Translations under genes and position numbers: made by a program
NCBI RefSeq assembly: GCF_042477335.2
Contig: NC_091260.1
Coordinates: forward strand, 47,077,001-47,141,000
Direction: 5' to 3'
DNA length: 64,000 nucleotides
Source: Ovis canadensis
Lineage: Eukaryota; Chordata; Mammalia; Artiodactyla; Bovidae
Part shown: positions 54,800 through 64,000 of the stretch, piece after piece
Position numbering within the stretch: the first letter of the stretch is position 1
How the letters are laid out: the number at the start of each line of letters is the position of its first letter
The notes under the pieces: generated by a model
The model's input: the letters and a program-made list of their open reading frames with translations, nothing else
The model's database searches: none
What the model was told of the DNA's origin: nothing

Positions 54800-55121
54800 C
54801 ATCTACCAGTCTCCCTCAAGCCTGCACTGGCATTAGTGTTCCTCCAATACCTGAAGAAATCTTCCATCTCAGGAATTTGTACTTGCTGTTTTCTCCTCTG
54901 GAATGCTCCTCCCTAGATATGACTTGGTTCCACATGTCATTCTTTAAATGACCCATTTCTCAGAGAGGCTTCCAAGATTATTCTGTTTTCCCCCTATTTT
55001 CATGTCGTGTGTTGTTCGTGTCATTGCTCACAATATCACTGTGATGTAAGCTCCGTGAAGGCAGGTATCTTGCTGTTTACTGCTTTATGCTCAGAATTTA
55101 GAACAGAGTCTGGTGCATAGT
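54800..55121 (+). mobile_element. L2 LINE 3' region, left part
   Basis: 'ctcctctggaatgctcctcc', 'ctcagagaggcttccaagat', 'agctccgtgaaggcaggtat', 'ggtgcatagta' in the L2 order. Interrupted by BOV-A2. Confidence 0.8.
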
Positions 55122-55409
55122 AGGAGAAGGCAATGGCACCCCACTCCAGTACTTTTGCCTGGAAAATCTCATGGACGGAGGAGCCTGGTAGGCTGCAGTC
55201 CATGGGATTGCTAAGAGTTGGACATGACTGAGCAACTTCACTTTCAATTTTCACTTTTCACTTTCATGCACTGGATAAGGGAATGGCAACCCACTCCAGT
55301 GTTCTTGCCTGGAGAATCCCAGGGACGGGGGAGCCTGATGGGCTGCCGTCTCTAGGGTCACACAGAGTCGGACACGACTGAAGCGACTTAGCAGCAGCAG
55401 CAGCAGCAG
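55122..55409 (+). mobile_element. BOV-A2 dimeric SINE inside L2
   Basis: Full sense dimer with linker and (AGC)n tail at 55389-55409. 12-bp TSD with one mismatch (ctggtgcatagt at 55110-55121; ctggtgcttagt at 55410-55421). Confidence 0.96.
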
Positions 55410-55421
55410 CTGGTGCTTAGT

Positions 55422-55440
55422 TGGTGCTGATTCATGGATG
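55422..55440 (+). mobile_element. L2 LINE 3' end, right part
   Basis: 'tggtgctgattcatgg' is the end of the L2 broken by the BOV-A2. Confidence 0.6.
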
Positions 55441-55740
55441 ACAAACCTGGACCAACCAGCTTGTCTCAGACTCACATCTCCACCTGGCATTTAAATGTCT
55501 CTCCAGATGGTGGCTATGTGTCTGTATATTCATATTTTTTATTTATTCAGTGGGTTGTTTTCAACTAGTCTTACTTAATTTGAATTAAGTAGGTTGTTTT
55601 TGTATTCCCAGGAGAGTGAAAACTCTCAGGAGAAAGGCATTATTTAATATCCTACAGTGTTTCAATTAAGCAAAATTTTGACAATAACACATTAACATTA
55701 CCTTCAAGATTATGTGCGTGTATACATATACACATGTTTA
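55441..55740. other. No recognised feature
   Basis: Unassigned spacer. Confidence 0.45.
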
Positions 55741-55744
55741 AAGA

Positions 55745-55950
55745 CTTTGTTTTTTTAGAGCAGTTTTAAATTTATAACAAAATTGAGAGGAAGGTGCAGA
55801 GATTTTTTCCGTAAATCCACAGCCCCCCACATGTATAACTTCCCCCATTGTCAACATGCTTCGCCAGAGTGGTGTGTTTGTTCCAGTTCGTGAACCTACA
55901 TTGACACCTTATAACCATCCAAAGTCCATAATTTACCTTAGGGTTCACTC
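55745..55950 (-). mobile_element. Old L1, antisense, 3' UTR part
   Basis: 'gagcagttttaaatttataa', 'acatgtataacttcccccat', 'ccagagtggtgtgtttgttc' is the complement of an old L1 3' UTR. Confidence 0.75.
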
Positions 55951-56254
55951 TTTTTGTATAGTTTTATTGATATTTGTTTATTTATTATCTTTGGCTGTGC
56001 TGGGTCTCCGTTGCTGGGCAGACTTTTCTCTAGTTGGGTGAGCAGGGGCTGCTCTTCCTTGCAGTGCGCAGGCTGCTTCTCATTGGCTTCTCTTGTTGCG
56101 GAGCACAGGCTCTAGGGCACACGGGCTTCAGCAGTTGTGGCACACAGGCCCAGTTGCTCTGTGTCAGATGGCATCTTCTTGCACCAGGGATCAAGCCTGT
56201 GTTTCCTGAATTGGCAGGTGGATTCCTTACCACTGAGCCACCAGGGAGCCCTCA
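55951..56254 (-). mobile_element. CHR-type tRNA SINE, long form, inside L1
   Basis: Complement of long CHR: 'ctttggctgtgctgggtctc', 'agcagttgtggcacacaggc', head 'gagccaccagggagccc'. Perfect 9-bp TSD (ggttcactc at 55942-55950 and 56255-56263). Confidence 0.94.
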
Positions 56255-57140
56255 GGTTCACTCCTGGTGTTGTACAGCCTATGCGTTTGAACAAAAGATT
56301 AATGACATGCAACCATTATTATACTATCATATAGACTGTCTTTATAGTCATAAAAATCTTCTGTGCTCTGTCCATCTTTTCCCATCTCTCCTCTACTGGA
56401 GAGCACTGATCTTTTTATTGCCATAATAATTTTTTTTTTCCAAAATGTCATATTGTTGAAATCATACCGATAGGCTTGTCTGATTGACTAAAATTAGTAA
56501 TATGCATTTAAGTTTCCTCTTTGTCTTTTTCATGGCTTGACAATGTAGTTCTTTTTAGTACTAAGTAGTATTCCATTGTCTGGATGTAAAAGTTTATCTA
56601 TCCATTCATCTACTGAAGGATATCTTGGTTGTGTCCGTTTTCTTATAATTAAGAGTAAAGCTGCTATAAATATCTGTGTCTAGGTTTTTGTGTGAACATG
56701 TTTTCAACTCCTTTGCATAAACTCCAGGGAACACAATGTTGAATTGCATGGTAAGAGTATATTTAGTTTTATAAGAAACTGCCAAACTTGTCTTCCAGAG
56801 TGGCTGTATCATTTTGCATTTCCACCAGAAATGTAGGAGAGTTCCTGCTCTCCACATCCTTGTCAACATTTGGTTTTATCAGTGTTCTGAATTTTGGCCA
56901 TTCTGCTACTAGAATGCATAGCGGTATCTCGTTGTTTTAATTTGTGTTTCACCGATGTTGTATGATATGGAACATCTTTCATAATGCTAACTTTCTATCT
57001 GCACATTTTCTTTGGTGAGATGTCTGTTAAACTCTTTGGTTGCCTTTTAATTGTCGAGTTTTGTGAGTTCTTTGTATATTTTAGACAATCATTTTTTATT
57101 AGATGTGTCTTCTAATTCTTTTGATATCATCTTCACTTAA
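56255..57140 (-). mobile_element. Old L1, antisense, ORF2 part
   Basis: 'cctggtgttgtacagcctat' (3' UTR), then the ORF2 complement: 'agtattccattgtctggatg', 'ctccacatccttgtcaacat', 'gagttctttgtatattttag'. Broken frames. Confidence 0.85.
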
Positions 57141-57359
57141 AAAACTGCAGAGCCAGAGAGCTATCAGACTTCTACTTGGCATATGACAGCTGGAACAGAA
57201 AATGAAAAATAAAACAAAACACTAACAATAACTCAAGCTTGTATTGAACAATAATTCAACTCAATCAAATCTTGACCGGGTATTTTGATGTGAGAAGCCT
57301 GAGAAAATAATCAGTTTTCATCTAGCTTTAACACAATAGTGTTACACACTATATACAGG

Positions 57360-58300
57360 TATTTAAATTTTGTTTTTATTTTTAATTTTTTCTCATTGTT
57401 ATCTTGATTTTGTGTTCAAAGTACACAGAATTGGGTAAATCTCAATGCATGTCTCACAATACAATCTCATTGGCCTATGTATGATCTACTTTTAATCTAT
57501 CCATCTATCACTATTAATATTGTCATCATTCATGAACCCATCAAAAAAGTAAGTTTTTAATAGTAATTTACATCAGATTATCTGTTTTCTCTCTCATACC
57601 ACCCCTCACTTTTCTTTTCCTGAGCAAGCATCATTCTTAATCCTGTGTTTCTTTTTCCCTTGGTTTCTCTCTTTTATTTTAATATAGCTTTATTGCATCT
57701 CTATCTATTCCCAAATAAGGTATTGTGATATATGTGTAATCTTATACGATTGTATTTAACACCAGATTGCTAAGAGTTGTCTATATTGTTGGGTATTGTT
57801 GTTAATTCATGTGGATTTTAGGATACTATTTTGTTGTATGAATATAATAGAGGTTTTTTTTTTTTTTCTGTTGATGGGTTTTTGAGTTATTCTTAGGTTT
57901 TGGCTTTTGTGCTGCTATAGACACTCTTGAGTGTGTCTTTTAAAGTACTGACACAAGAGTTTCTCTCGGGTGTATACCTAGGAGTGAAAAAGGGTATGTA
58001 AATGTTCATTTTCATGAGATAATGATGAATTATTTTCCAAAGTCATTGAGCCAATTCACCCTCCCTCTAGCAATGAACAAAAGATTCTATGGATCCACAT
58101 CCTCTCCAATACTTGGCTTTGTCAGACTTAATACATGCACATATTTTTCAACCAAATGGATTTAAGATCGTATCACTTGATTAATTACTAATGGTGTTGA
58201 ACAGTTCTTTTTATGTTTATTGACCATATTTGGTTTATTCTGTGAAATGCCTGCTTATGTCTCTTGAACTTTTTTTTTACTGAATATTTGCTTTTTTTCT
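57360..58300 (-). mobile_element. Second old L1, antisense
   Basis: A second L1 complement: 'aagtacacagaattgggtaa', 'gtatacctaggagtgaaaaa', 'gatccacatcctctccaata', 'tgcctgcttatgtctcttga'. Different subfamily style from 55745-57140; more diverged. Confidence 0.75.
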
Positions 58301-58396
58301 TTGCAAAATAACACTCAATTTTTAAGATGTCAATAATATCAGAAAAATATCAGTAAAAAGCGAAAGACCTTGTTGTTCTGAACCAACCTAAGTCAC

Positions 58397-58520
58397 ATTC
58401 AGTTCAGTTGTGTCTGACTCTTTGTGACCCCATGAATTGCAGTATGCCAGGCCTCCCTGTCCATCACCAACTCTCAGAGTTCACTCGGACTCACGTCCAT
58501 CGAGTCAGTGACGCCATCCC
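58397..58520 (-). mobile_element. BovB LINE 3' end, antisense, very short
   Basis: About 120 bp of BovB 3' terminus in antisense ('cattcagttcagttgtgtct' to 'gagtcagtgacgccatcc'). No clear TSD. Confidence 0.9.
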
Positions 58521-59857
58521 TTAGTCATGTAATTAAGAAGTCATTCTTCCTTCCTGGTAGATGTCAATTGCTACAATAGATATTTGAGGTGGCACTGGTT
58601 TCTTTCCACAACCTCACTACCACATTATAATGTTTACATATCTCAGGCTAAGTTCTGGTGTATATTCAAATATGTATTCAACAAACAATAATAAGCAGGC
58701 ACAAAATCATCCGTAAGCTTCATCTGTAGACTCTGTGAAGAGACTGCAATCCTCCTTTCAGGCGTCAGTGTCCACATTGCCGTGGATCTGTGCCCTCTAC
58801 TCAGGCTTATGCCACCAAGTCAATGACTAGATATAGATATATTTGGGATTATCCATCCTCTAAGGGGACAGGATATTTAACTTCTTTTGTGCCTGCAAGT
58901 GTGGGTAGATTTTTAACACTTCAAAGCAATCTACATTCTTTGAATACCTTTAATGGTACCATGAGGAGGAAATTTCTACATTCATGATGAAGATACATAG
59001 CCATTAGTTTCACTGATAAAAATCCATTTTTGACATAACATGCTAATTAGCAAAGGATCAGTTGTTGATCGAGACATGGATAGTTGGACTTAGAATAGCC
59101 AGCCCTGGAGAGTGGCTCCTTCTGATGTAATCCCAGATGGTATCTCTTGACTAAGCATTCTTGAAACCAGGTTGCTGAAAATCTTTAGAATTAAAATTTG
59201 AGCTAATCAGCACCTATAATATCACAATAACGATATTGAAGCATTTTGAGGAAAATAACAGTCCCTATAACAGACTCTCACAATTCTACTACTCCCTAAT
59301 GGAAACAACTACTGTTAGATATCTATTTCTTTGACAAGTACCTTAACGTTTCTATGAAAAACTACTTTAGTTTAATGAATTATCAAATAAACACCTGTGT
59401 AAAGAACAAACATCAGTATATAAAAAAACAAACACCAGTAAAAATCATCACTAAAGCCAAGAAAGACGCACATTATTTTTTGCTGGAAACTTCCTGAGTG
59501 ACCCCACCTAATCTAATTCTCTTCCTTCCTCCCATGAGTAAGAATCCTGACAAGGACAGCAAAGCATTTATGTTCTTGCTTTTCACTGTAGATATATCTC
59601 CTAATTATTTAGCCCTAAACAACATGGTTTTAGTTTGTCTTAAATTTTAATGGTGTTAAAAAAAGATATTTTAACAAAACAATCTGTGAGAGGAATTTAA
59701 ATGAATTATTTACTTTTATCCCATCAAACAGACTTTACAAAGTAGCTTATGCTGTGTATGCTCCCATAAATCATAAATGGCTCCCTTTTGAGTTGTTAGC
59801 AGATAGTCCGCTTATACCGTAATCACCCAAGAAGGAACTCCTTATTTGCTGGGTGTT
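58521..59857. other. Mostly unassigned, 1.3 kb
   Basis: 59390-59520 has weak L1-UTR-like phrases ('aataaacacctgtgtaaaga', 'cttccttcctcccatgagta') but not enough for a call. Confidence 0.4.
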
Positions 59858-59870
59858 AATCAGTGATTTT

Positions 59871-60123
59871 GCTGGCAACCACCAACACAGTCAGTAAAGA
59901 ACCCACTTGCAATGCAAGAGACCACCTGCAGTGCATGATGCCTGGGTCTCTGACGGGTCATAGTGAAGAGTTCTGACAAAACATGGTCCACTGGAGAAGG
60001 AAGTGACAACCCACTCAAGTATTCTTGCTTGGGAAATCCCATGGACAGAGGAGCTGAGGGCTACAGTTCATGGGGTGGGGGGTCACAAAGAGTTGGACTC
60101 AACTTAGCGACTAAACCACCAAC
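59871..60123 (+). mobile_element. Bov-tA SINE, diverged
   Basis: Sense Bov-tA with an enlarged head region (extra sequence around 59930-59985) and a G-run ('ggggtggggggtcac') in the tail. TSD aatcagtgatttt (59858-59870) and aattagtaatttt (60124-60136), two mismatches. Confidence 0.85.
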
Positions 60124-60136
60124 CAATTAGTAATTT

Positions 60137-60706
60137 TATCTCTCACACAGATAGGCTTTCTCAGGATGTGTTTGTTTACCCACCCAACAGGCTCTTTAAT
60201 CTTTGAAATCATAGTGGATCTTTTTCTTTTTTACAACCGTTACACTAACAATTTATTCAACTAAGAATCATCAATGAATACTAAATCCAGTGGAAGAAAT
60301 ATCAAAGGAGAGTGGGTTATCTCCATGATCTCAAATATCTCTGCACAAAAGCTCAGAGTCCATTGTCTTGATGAAGTTTCTGGGTGTCTGATTGTCTAGG
60401 ATATGTTGCAAAGTTGACATATTTCCTTCAAGGTGAAAAGCAAATTCCTTCATCTTGCACAGAATACCAGTAAAACAGACTTTCTTTCATTACTGGCAAT
60501 TTGCAGGGGTGGGTTGCATTTGGAGACAACATATGCCATTCATTTTTAAGATACAGAAAATGTTTTCAATCTTTATTATTAATAATTTGCTTCCTTGTTT
60601 ATTCATAGTGGATCTTTAAACATTGTTGTGTTATATTCTAAACCTGAGGTATTTTGTTGTGCTAAATTAGCCTTATTATCTTAATGGACGCTGATGGTGA
60701 TTTAAT
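60137..60706. other. No recognised feature
   Basis: Unassigned AT-rich. Confidence 0.45.
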
Positions 60707-60725
60707 TTGTAGAAGGTGATTTTTG

Positions 60726-60831
60726 TTAACTTTTGTTAATTTTTAAAAAAATTGAACTAAAGTTGACTTACAGTGTTGTGTGGGTTTCAGGTTTGTAGCA
60801 CAGCAATTCAGTTATACACATATAGGTATGT
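60726..60831 (-). mobile_element. L1, antisense, left part (3' UTR)
   Basis: 'gaactaaagttgacttacag', 'gtagcacagcaattcagtta' is the L1 3' UTR complement. The whole L1 (60726-61569) lies between 19-bp TSDs (ttgtagaaggYgatttttg at 60707-60725 and 61570-61588, one mismatch). Confidence 0.93.
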
Positions 60832-61044
60832 ATGTGGTGTTAAGTCACTCAGTGGTGTCTGACTCTTCGCAACCCCAAGGACTGTAGCCAACCAGGCTCC
60901 TCTGTTCATGGGATTTCTGAGGCAAGAATACTGGAGTGTGTTGCCATTTCCTCCTCCAGGGGATCTTCCTGATCCAGGGATTTTACCTGGGTCTTCTGTA
61001 TTGCATACAGAATCTCTACTGTCTGAGCCACCAGGGAAGTTTTA
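60832..61044 (-). mobile_element. Bov-tA SINE, antisense, inside L1
   Basis: Antisense Bov-tA in the L1 3' UTR ('gtcactcagtggtgtctgac' to 'gagccaccagggaagtttta'). TSD about 'gtatgta'. Younger than the L1. Confidence 0.92.
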
Positions 61045-61569
61045 TGTAAGTATGTATATATATATTCTTTTTCAGATTGTTTTCCATTATAGGTTATTAC
61101 AAGATATTGAATATAGTTCCTTGTGTTATAGGGTAGGTCCTTTTTGTTTATCTATTTTATGTAGGGTAGTGTGTATCTGCTAATCCCAAACTCCTAATTT
61201 GTCCCTTCCCTCACTTCCCTTTTGGTAACCATAAGATTGATTTCTAGGTCTCTGAGTCTCTTTCTGTTTTGTACATAAGTCCATTTATATCATTTTTTGT
61301 ATTCCACATGAGTGGAATATGATATTTATCTTCCTCTGAGTGATCTACTTCAGTTATTATGATGATCTCCAGGCCCATCCATGTTGCTGCAAATGGCACT
61401 CTTTCATTCCTTTTTACGACTGAGTAATATTTCACTGTATGTGCACCACATCTTCTTTACCCATTCATCTACTGATGGGCGTTTCGGTTGTTTCCATGTC
61501 TTGGCGATTGTAAATAGTGCTGCCATGAACACTGGAGTGCATGCATCTTTTCTAATTAGAGTTTTCATC
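61045..61569 (-). mobile_element. L1, antisense, right part (UTR and ORF2 end)
   Basis: 'gttattacaagatattgaat', 'tgtatctgctaatcccaaac', then the ORF2 complement: 'ccaggcccatccatgttgct', 'aaatagtgctgccatgaaca'. A minus frame (61244-61435) includes 'MKYYSVVKRNERVPFAATWM'. Confidence 0.93.
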
Positions 61570-61588
61570 TTGTAGAAGGCGATTTTTG

Positions 61589-61901
61589 ATTGTCAGAAAG
61601 GAGGAAATACTTTTGTGTGAGAAAGAAGCAACAGTCCTCAGCAAGGGCCTCCAAAGCTCAAAATCAGTGTCCACCAAAGATGTGTTCACTGGTGTTTGTC
61701 ATGCGCTATGGAGTGTATTTTTTTGATTAGTCCATTCAGCCTGTCCTAATCCATTAGTCAGGAGAAAGGGTATTTATTCATGATCTAATATAGTCCTGTT
61801 TCTGTCTTAACTTCTCAGTTTTTAACTTCTCATTTGCAGTACTTAACCTTGCTTCCATTCCTCCTAATGACTTTACATTCTACAGTCTGGTTGGGAACAA
61901 A
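61589..61901. other. No recognised feature
   Basis: Unassigned. Confidence 0.45.
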
Positions 61902-61916
61902 TCCTTGAAGACCTGA

Positions 61917-62034
61917 AAGTGAAAGTGAAGTTGCTCAGTCGTGTCCGACTCTTTGCGACCCCATGGACTGTAGTCCACCAGGCTCCCCCGTCCCTGGGAT
62001 TCTCCAGGCAAGAACACTGGAGTGGGTTGTCATT
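61917..62034 (-). mobile_element. Headless Bov-A SINE monomer, antisense
   Basis: One complete Bov-A unit without tRNA head, between perfect 15-bp TSDs (tccttgaagacctga at 61902-61916 and 62035-62049). It ends at 'ggttgtcatttcc', the unit start. Confidence 0.94.
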
Positions 62035-62049
62035 TCCTTGAAGACCTGA

Positions 62050-62190
62050 GGGTAGGTTAAACCCTGCCCTCCTCCACCAGCCCTGACACATACACCCACT
62101 CCATGGAGATGTCAATAATTGGTTTCTATCCCAGCTAGACGGACATGATGTTGGACTTGGCTTCTCCATTAATAAGTAATAACATGAACA
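62050..62190. other. No recognised feature
   Basis: Short unassigned spacer. Confidence 0.45.
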
Positions 62191-62192
62191 TT

Positions 62193-62398
62193 AGGGTTTA
62201 CCAGGTGGCTCAGTGGTAAAGAATCTACCTGCCAATGCAGCAGACACAGGAGACACAGGTTTGATCCCTGGGCCAGGAAGTTCCCCTGGAGTAAGAAATG
62301 ACAACCTGCTCTGCATTCTTGCCTGGAAAATTCCATGGAGAAGGTGCCTGGCAGGCTACAGTTCAGAGTAGGACACAACTGAACAATTTAGCATATAT
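62193..62398 (+). mobile_element. Bov-tA SINE
   Basis: Sense Bov-tA: head 'taccaggtggctcagtggta', extra 'acacaggag' repeat in the head, body to 'gaacaatttagcatat'. Confidence 0.92.
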
Positions 62399-62404
62399 GC
62401 ACAA

Positions 62405-62655
62405 ATGTGAATATGTCTTGAATGCTTACTGTGTATCAGAAGACTTTTAAGTACTTTACACATAGCACCTCATCTAATCCTCATGGTAACCTGGGAGATA
62501 TATATTGAAATATCATCAGTCCTGTTTTACAAATAGGAAACTAATCTAGAGGTATTAGATCATTTCCACAAGATGATGTATTTAGTTAGTGACAATCCCA
62601 GATTTAAATCCAGGCTTGACTCAAATGTATGTGATCTTAATAACTATTACATTCT
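62405..62655 (-). mobile_element. MIR SINE, antisense
   Basis: 'gcttactgtgtatcagaaga', 'cctcatctaatcctcatggt', 'gttttacaaataggaaacta' is the complement of a nearly full MIR. Confidence 0.8.
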
Positions 62656-63128
62656 ATTTCCATGTCCCATGGGAAAGGACAAAGTACAGCTCTAGGAAAT
62701 GAGTTGTTCTTTTCTGTGGCTGAGGAAACAGGTCAGTCTTTCATTGTGAAAATACAGAATTGGCCACCTCTCCATATAGGACCCCAGACCAGAGATGGTC
62801 AGGTCTTTCTCTTTCCTTTCAGATGATTCACCTCATGTTTTGTTTAGGTTATCATAGTATCCATAGCCCAACATTTCAAATTCATGGAGAAAATGATTTG
62901 GCTGTTAGCCCTGGCTTTATAAAAGGAACTTTGATTATTGCATACAATCTTAATTTCTGGTTGTCATATAATAACACATCTTTCCCCTGTGCTGAACATA
63001 GTATTTTTAAGAACTAACAAACACAAAATAATTCACTATTAATAATCTGAAATTATGTGTCTTCATTTGCTAATTTCAAGTAGTTGAGAGTTTGTTGGAG
63101 ATTCAATAGTATAAGAGAAAGAAGGCAG
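62656..63128. other. No recognised feature
   Basis: An 85-codon frame at 62760-63017 has no motif; unassigned. Confidence 0.4.
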
Positions 63129-63129
63129 A

Positions 63130-63294
63130 TGAAATAGCCCTCAACTGAATCCCAGCTCTGTCTTTTACTTACTCTGTGAGCTTAGGCAGGTTACTTAACC
63201 TGTTTGGGCCTCAATTTTGTATTCTGTTAAATGGGAATATATATTAATACTTACCTTGAGAGTTCTTGTAAGAATTAAAGGAGTCTAGCATAGT
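63130..63294 (+). mobile_element. MIR SINE, left part
   Basis: 'gaatcccagctctgtctttt', 'ggcaggttacttaacctgtt', 'gttaaatgggaatatatatt' is a MIR in sense, cut by BovB. Confidence 0.8.
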
Positions 63295-63950
63295 CCGATC
63301 ACTTCATGGGAAATAGATGGGGAAACAGTGGAAACAGTGTCAGACTTTATTTTTTTGGGCTCCAAAATCACTGCAGATGGTGACTACAGCCATGAAATTA
63401 AAAGACGCTTACTCCTTGGAAGAAAAGTTATGACCCACCTAGATAGCATATTGAAAAGCAGAGACATTACTTTGCCAACAAAGGTCCATCTAGTCAAGGC
63501 TATGGTTTTTCCAGTGGTCATATATAGATGTGAGAGTTGGACTGTGAAGAAAGCTGAGCGCCGAAGAACTGATGGTTTTGAACTGTGGTGTTGGAGAAGA
63601 CTCTTGAGAGTCCCTTGGACTGCAAGGACATCCAACTAGTCCATCCTAAAGGAGATCAGTCCTGGGTGTTCATTGGAAGGACTGATGCTAAAGCTGAAAC
63701 TCCAATACTTTGGCCACCTCATGCGAAGAGTTGACTCATTGGAAAAGACTTTGATGCTGGGAGGGATTGGGGTCAGGAGGAGAAGGGGACGACAGAGGAT
63801 GAGATGGCAGGATGGCATCACCGACTCGATGGACAGGAGTTTGAGTGAACTCTGGGAGTTGGTGATGGACAAGGAGGCCTGGCATGCTGTGATTCATGGG
63901 GTCGCAGAGTCGGACATGACTGAGGGACTGAAAGGAACTGAACTGAACTG
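63295..63950 (+). mobile_element. BovB LINE, 0.66 kb, inserted in a MIR
   Basis: Sense BovB from 'ccgatcacttcatgggaaat' to the (gaact)n end. 8-bp TSD (agcatagt at 63287-63294 and 63951-63958). Well preserved and thus relatively young. Confidence 0.95.
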
Positions 63951-63951
63951 A
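63328..63951 (+). pseudogene. BovB ORF2 C-terminal fragment, two frames
   Basis: 63328-63639 encodes '[20 protein letters not shown]' to '[11 protein letters not shown]' and 63673-63951 '[20 protein letters not shown]' to the end. A single-base change of frame near 63630-63640 separates them. No RT catalytic residues. Confidence 0.9.
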
Positions 63952-63985
63952 GCATAGTGCTTGACATGCTATTAATATATATACT
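63951..63985 (+). mobile_element. MIR SINE, right part
   Basis: 'agcatagtgcttgacatgct' and 'attaat' resume the MIR 3' end ('agtgcctggcacatagt' type) after the BovB. Confidence 0.7.
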
Positions 63986-64000
63986 CCACAGATTTGCCTT

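Noticed and set aside
1..64000. CRISPR array, operon, riboswitch or prokaryotic features
   Set aside because: The repeats are vertebrate retroelements. The direct repeats seen are TSDs or simple repeats, not regularly spaced arrays.

Overview
This is AT-rich mammalian nuclear DNA from a ruminant, almost certainly a bovid. The evidence is the repeat content. There are many tRNA/BovB-composite SINEs (Bov-tA, and dimeric BOV-A2 with AGC-rich tails), about fourteen pieces of the RTE-clade LINE BovB, a young ruminant L1 3' end, and artiodactyl CHR-type tRNA SINEs, all over an older layer of MIR, L2, MaLR LTR, MER5-like and mariner relics. I cannot tell cattle from sheep, goat or buffalo without alignment.

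I find no convincing protein-coding gene, RNA gene, CpG island or CRISPR array. The long open frames are nearly all decayed BovB or L1 ORF2. The window is best read as intergenic or deep intronic. Two places are worth testing as exons. One is an open frame at 27436-27945 outside any repeat I recognise, with one predicted membrane helix and a consensus splice donor inside it. The other is a pair of short splice-site-flanked segments at 40940-41037 and 41202-41262.

Layout. 1-8 kb: L1 tails, dense Bov SINEs (one between unusually long ~40-bp direct repeats), a split L2, and a BovB 3' end. 8-20 kb: a MIR split by BovB, a MaLR LTR split by a young L1, and the best BovB copy (13660-15040, RT motifs present, frameshifted). 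20-30 kb: a 5'-inverted BovB, a mariner relic, a foldback sequence and the orphan frame. 30-43 kb: a 5'-inverted L1 inside a MER5-like element, several BOV-A2, and two longer BovB pieces. 43-46 kb: stacked antisense L1s with two SINEs. 46-55 kb: a MaLR LTR, MIR, CHR SINEs, and a split L2. 55-64 kb: two long antisense L1s, an L1 with a 19-bp target duplication and its own nested SINE, and a MIR split by BovB.

The biology visible is layered retrotransposition. BovB and L1 machinery dispersed themselves and the SINEs, and many insertions still carry target-site duplications (TSDs), so their relative ages can be ordered. Repeat assignments are from memory of family consensus sequences; boundaries without a stated TSD are good to about 10-20 bp.
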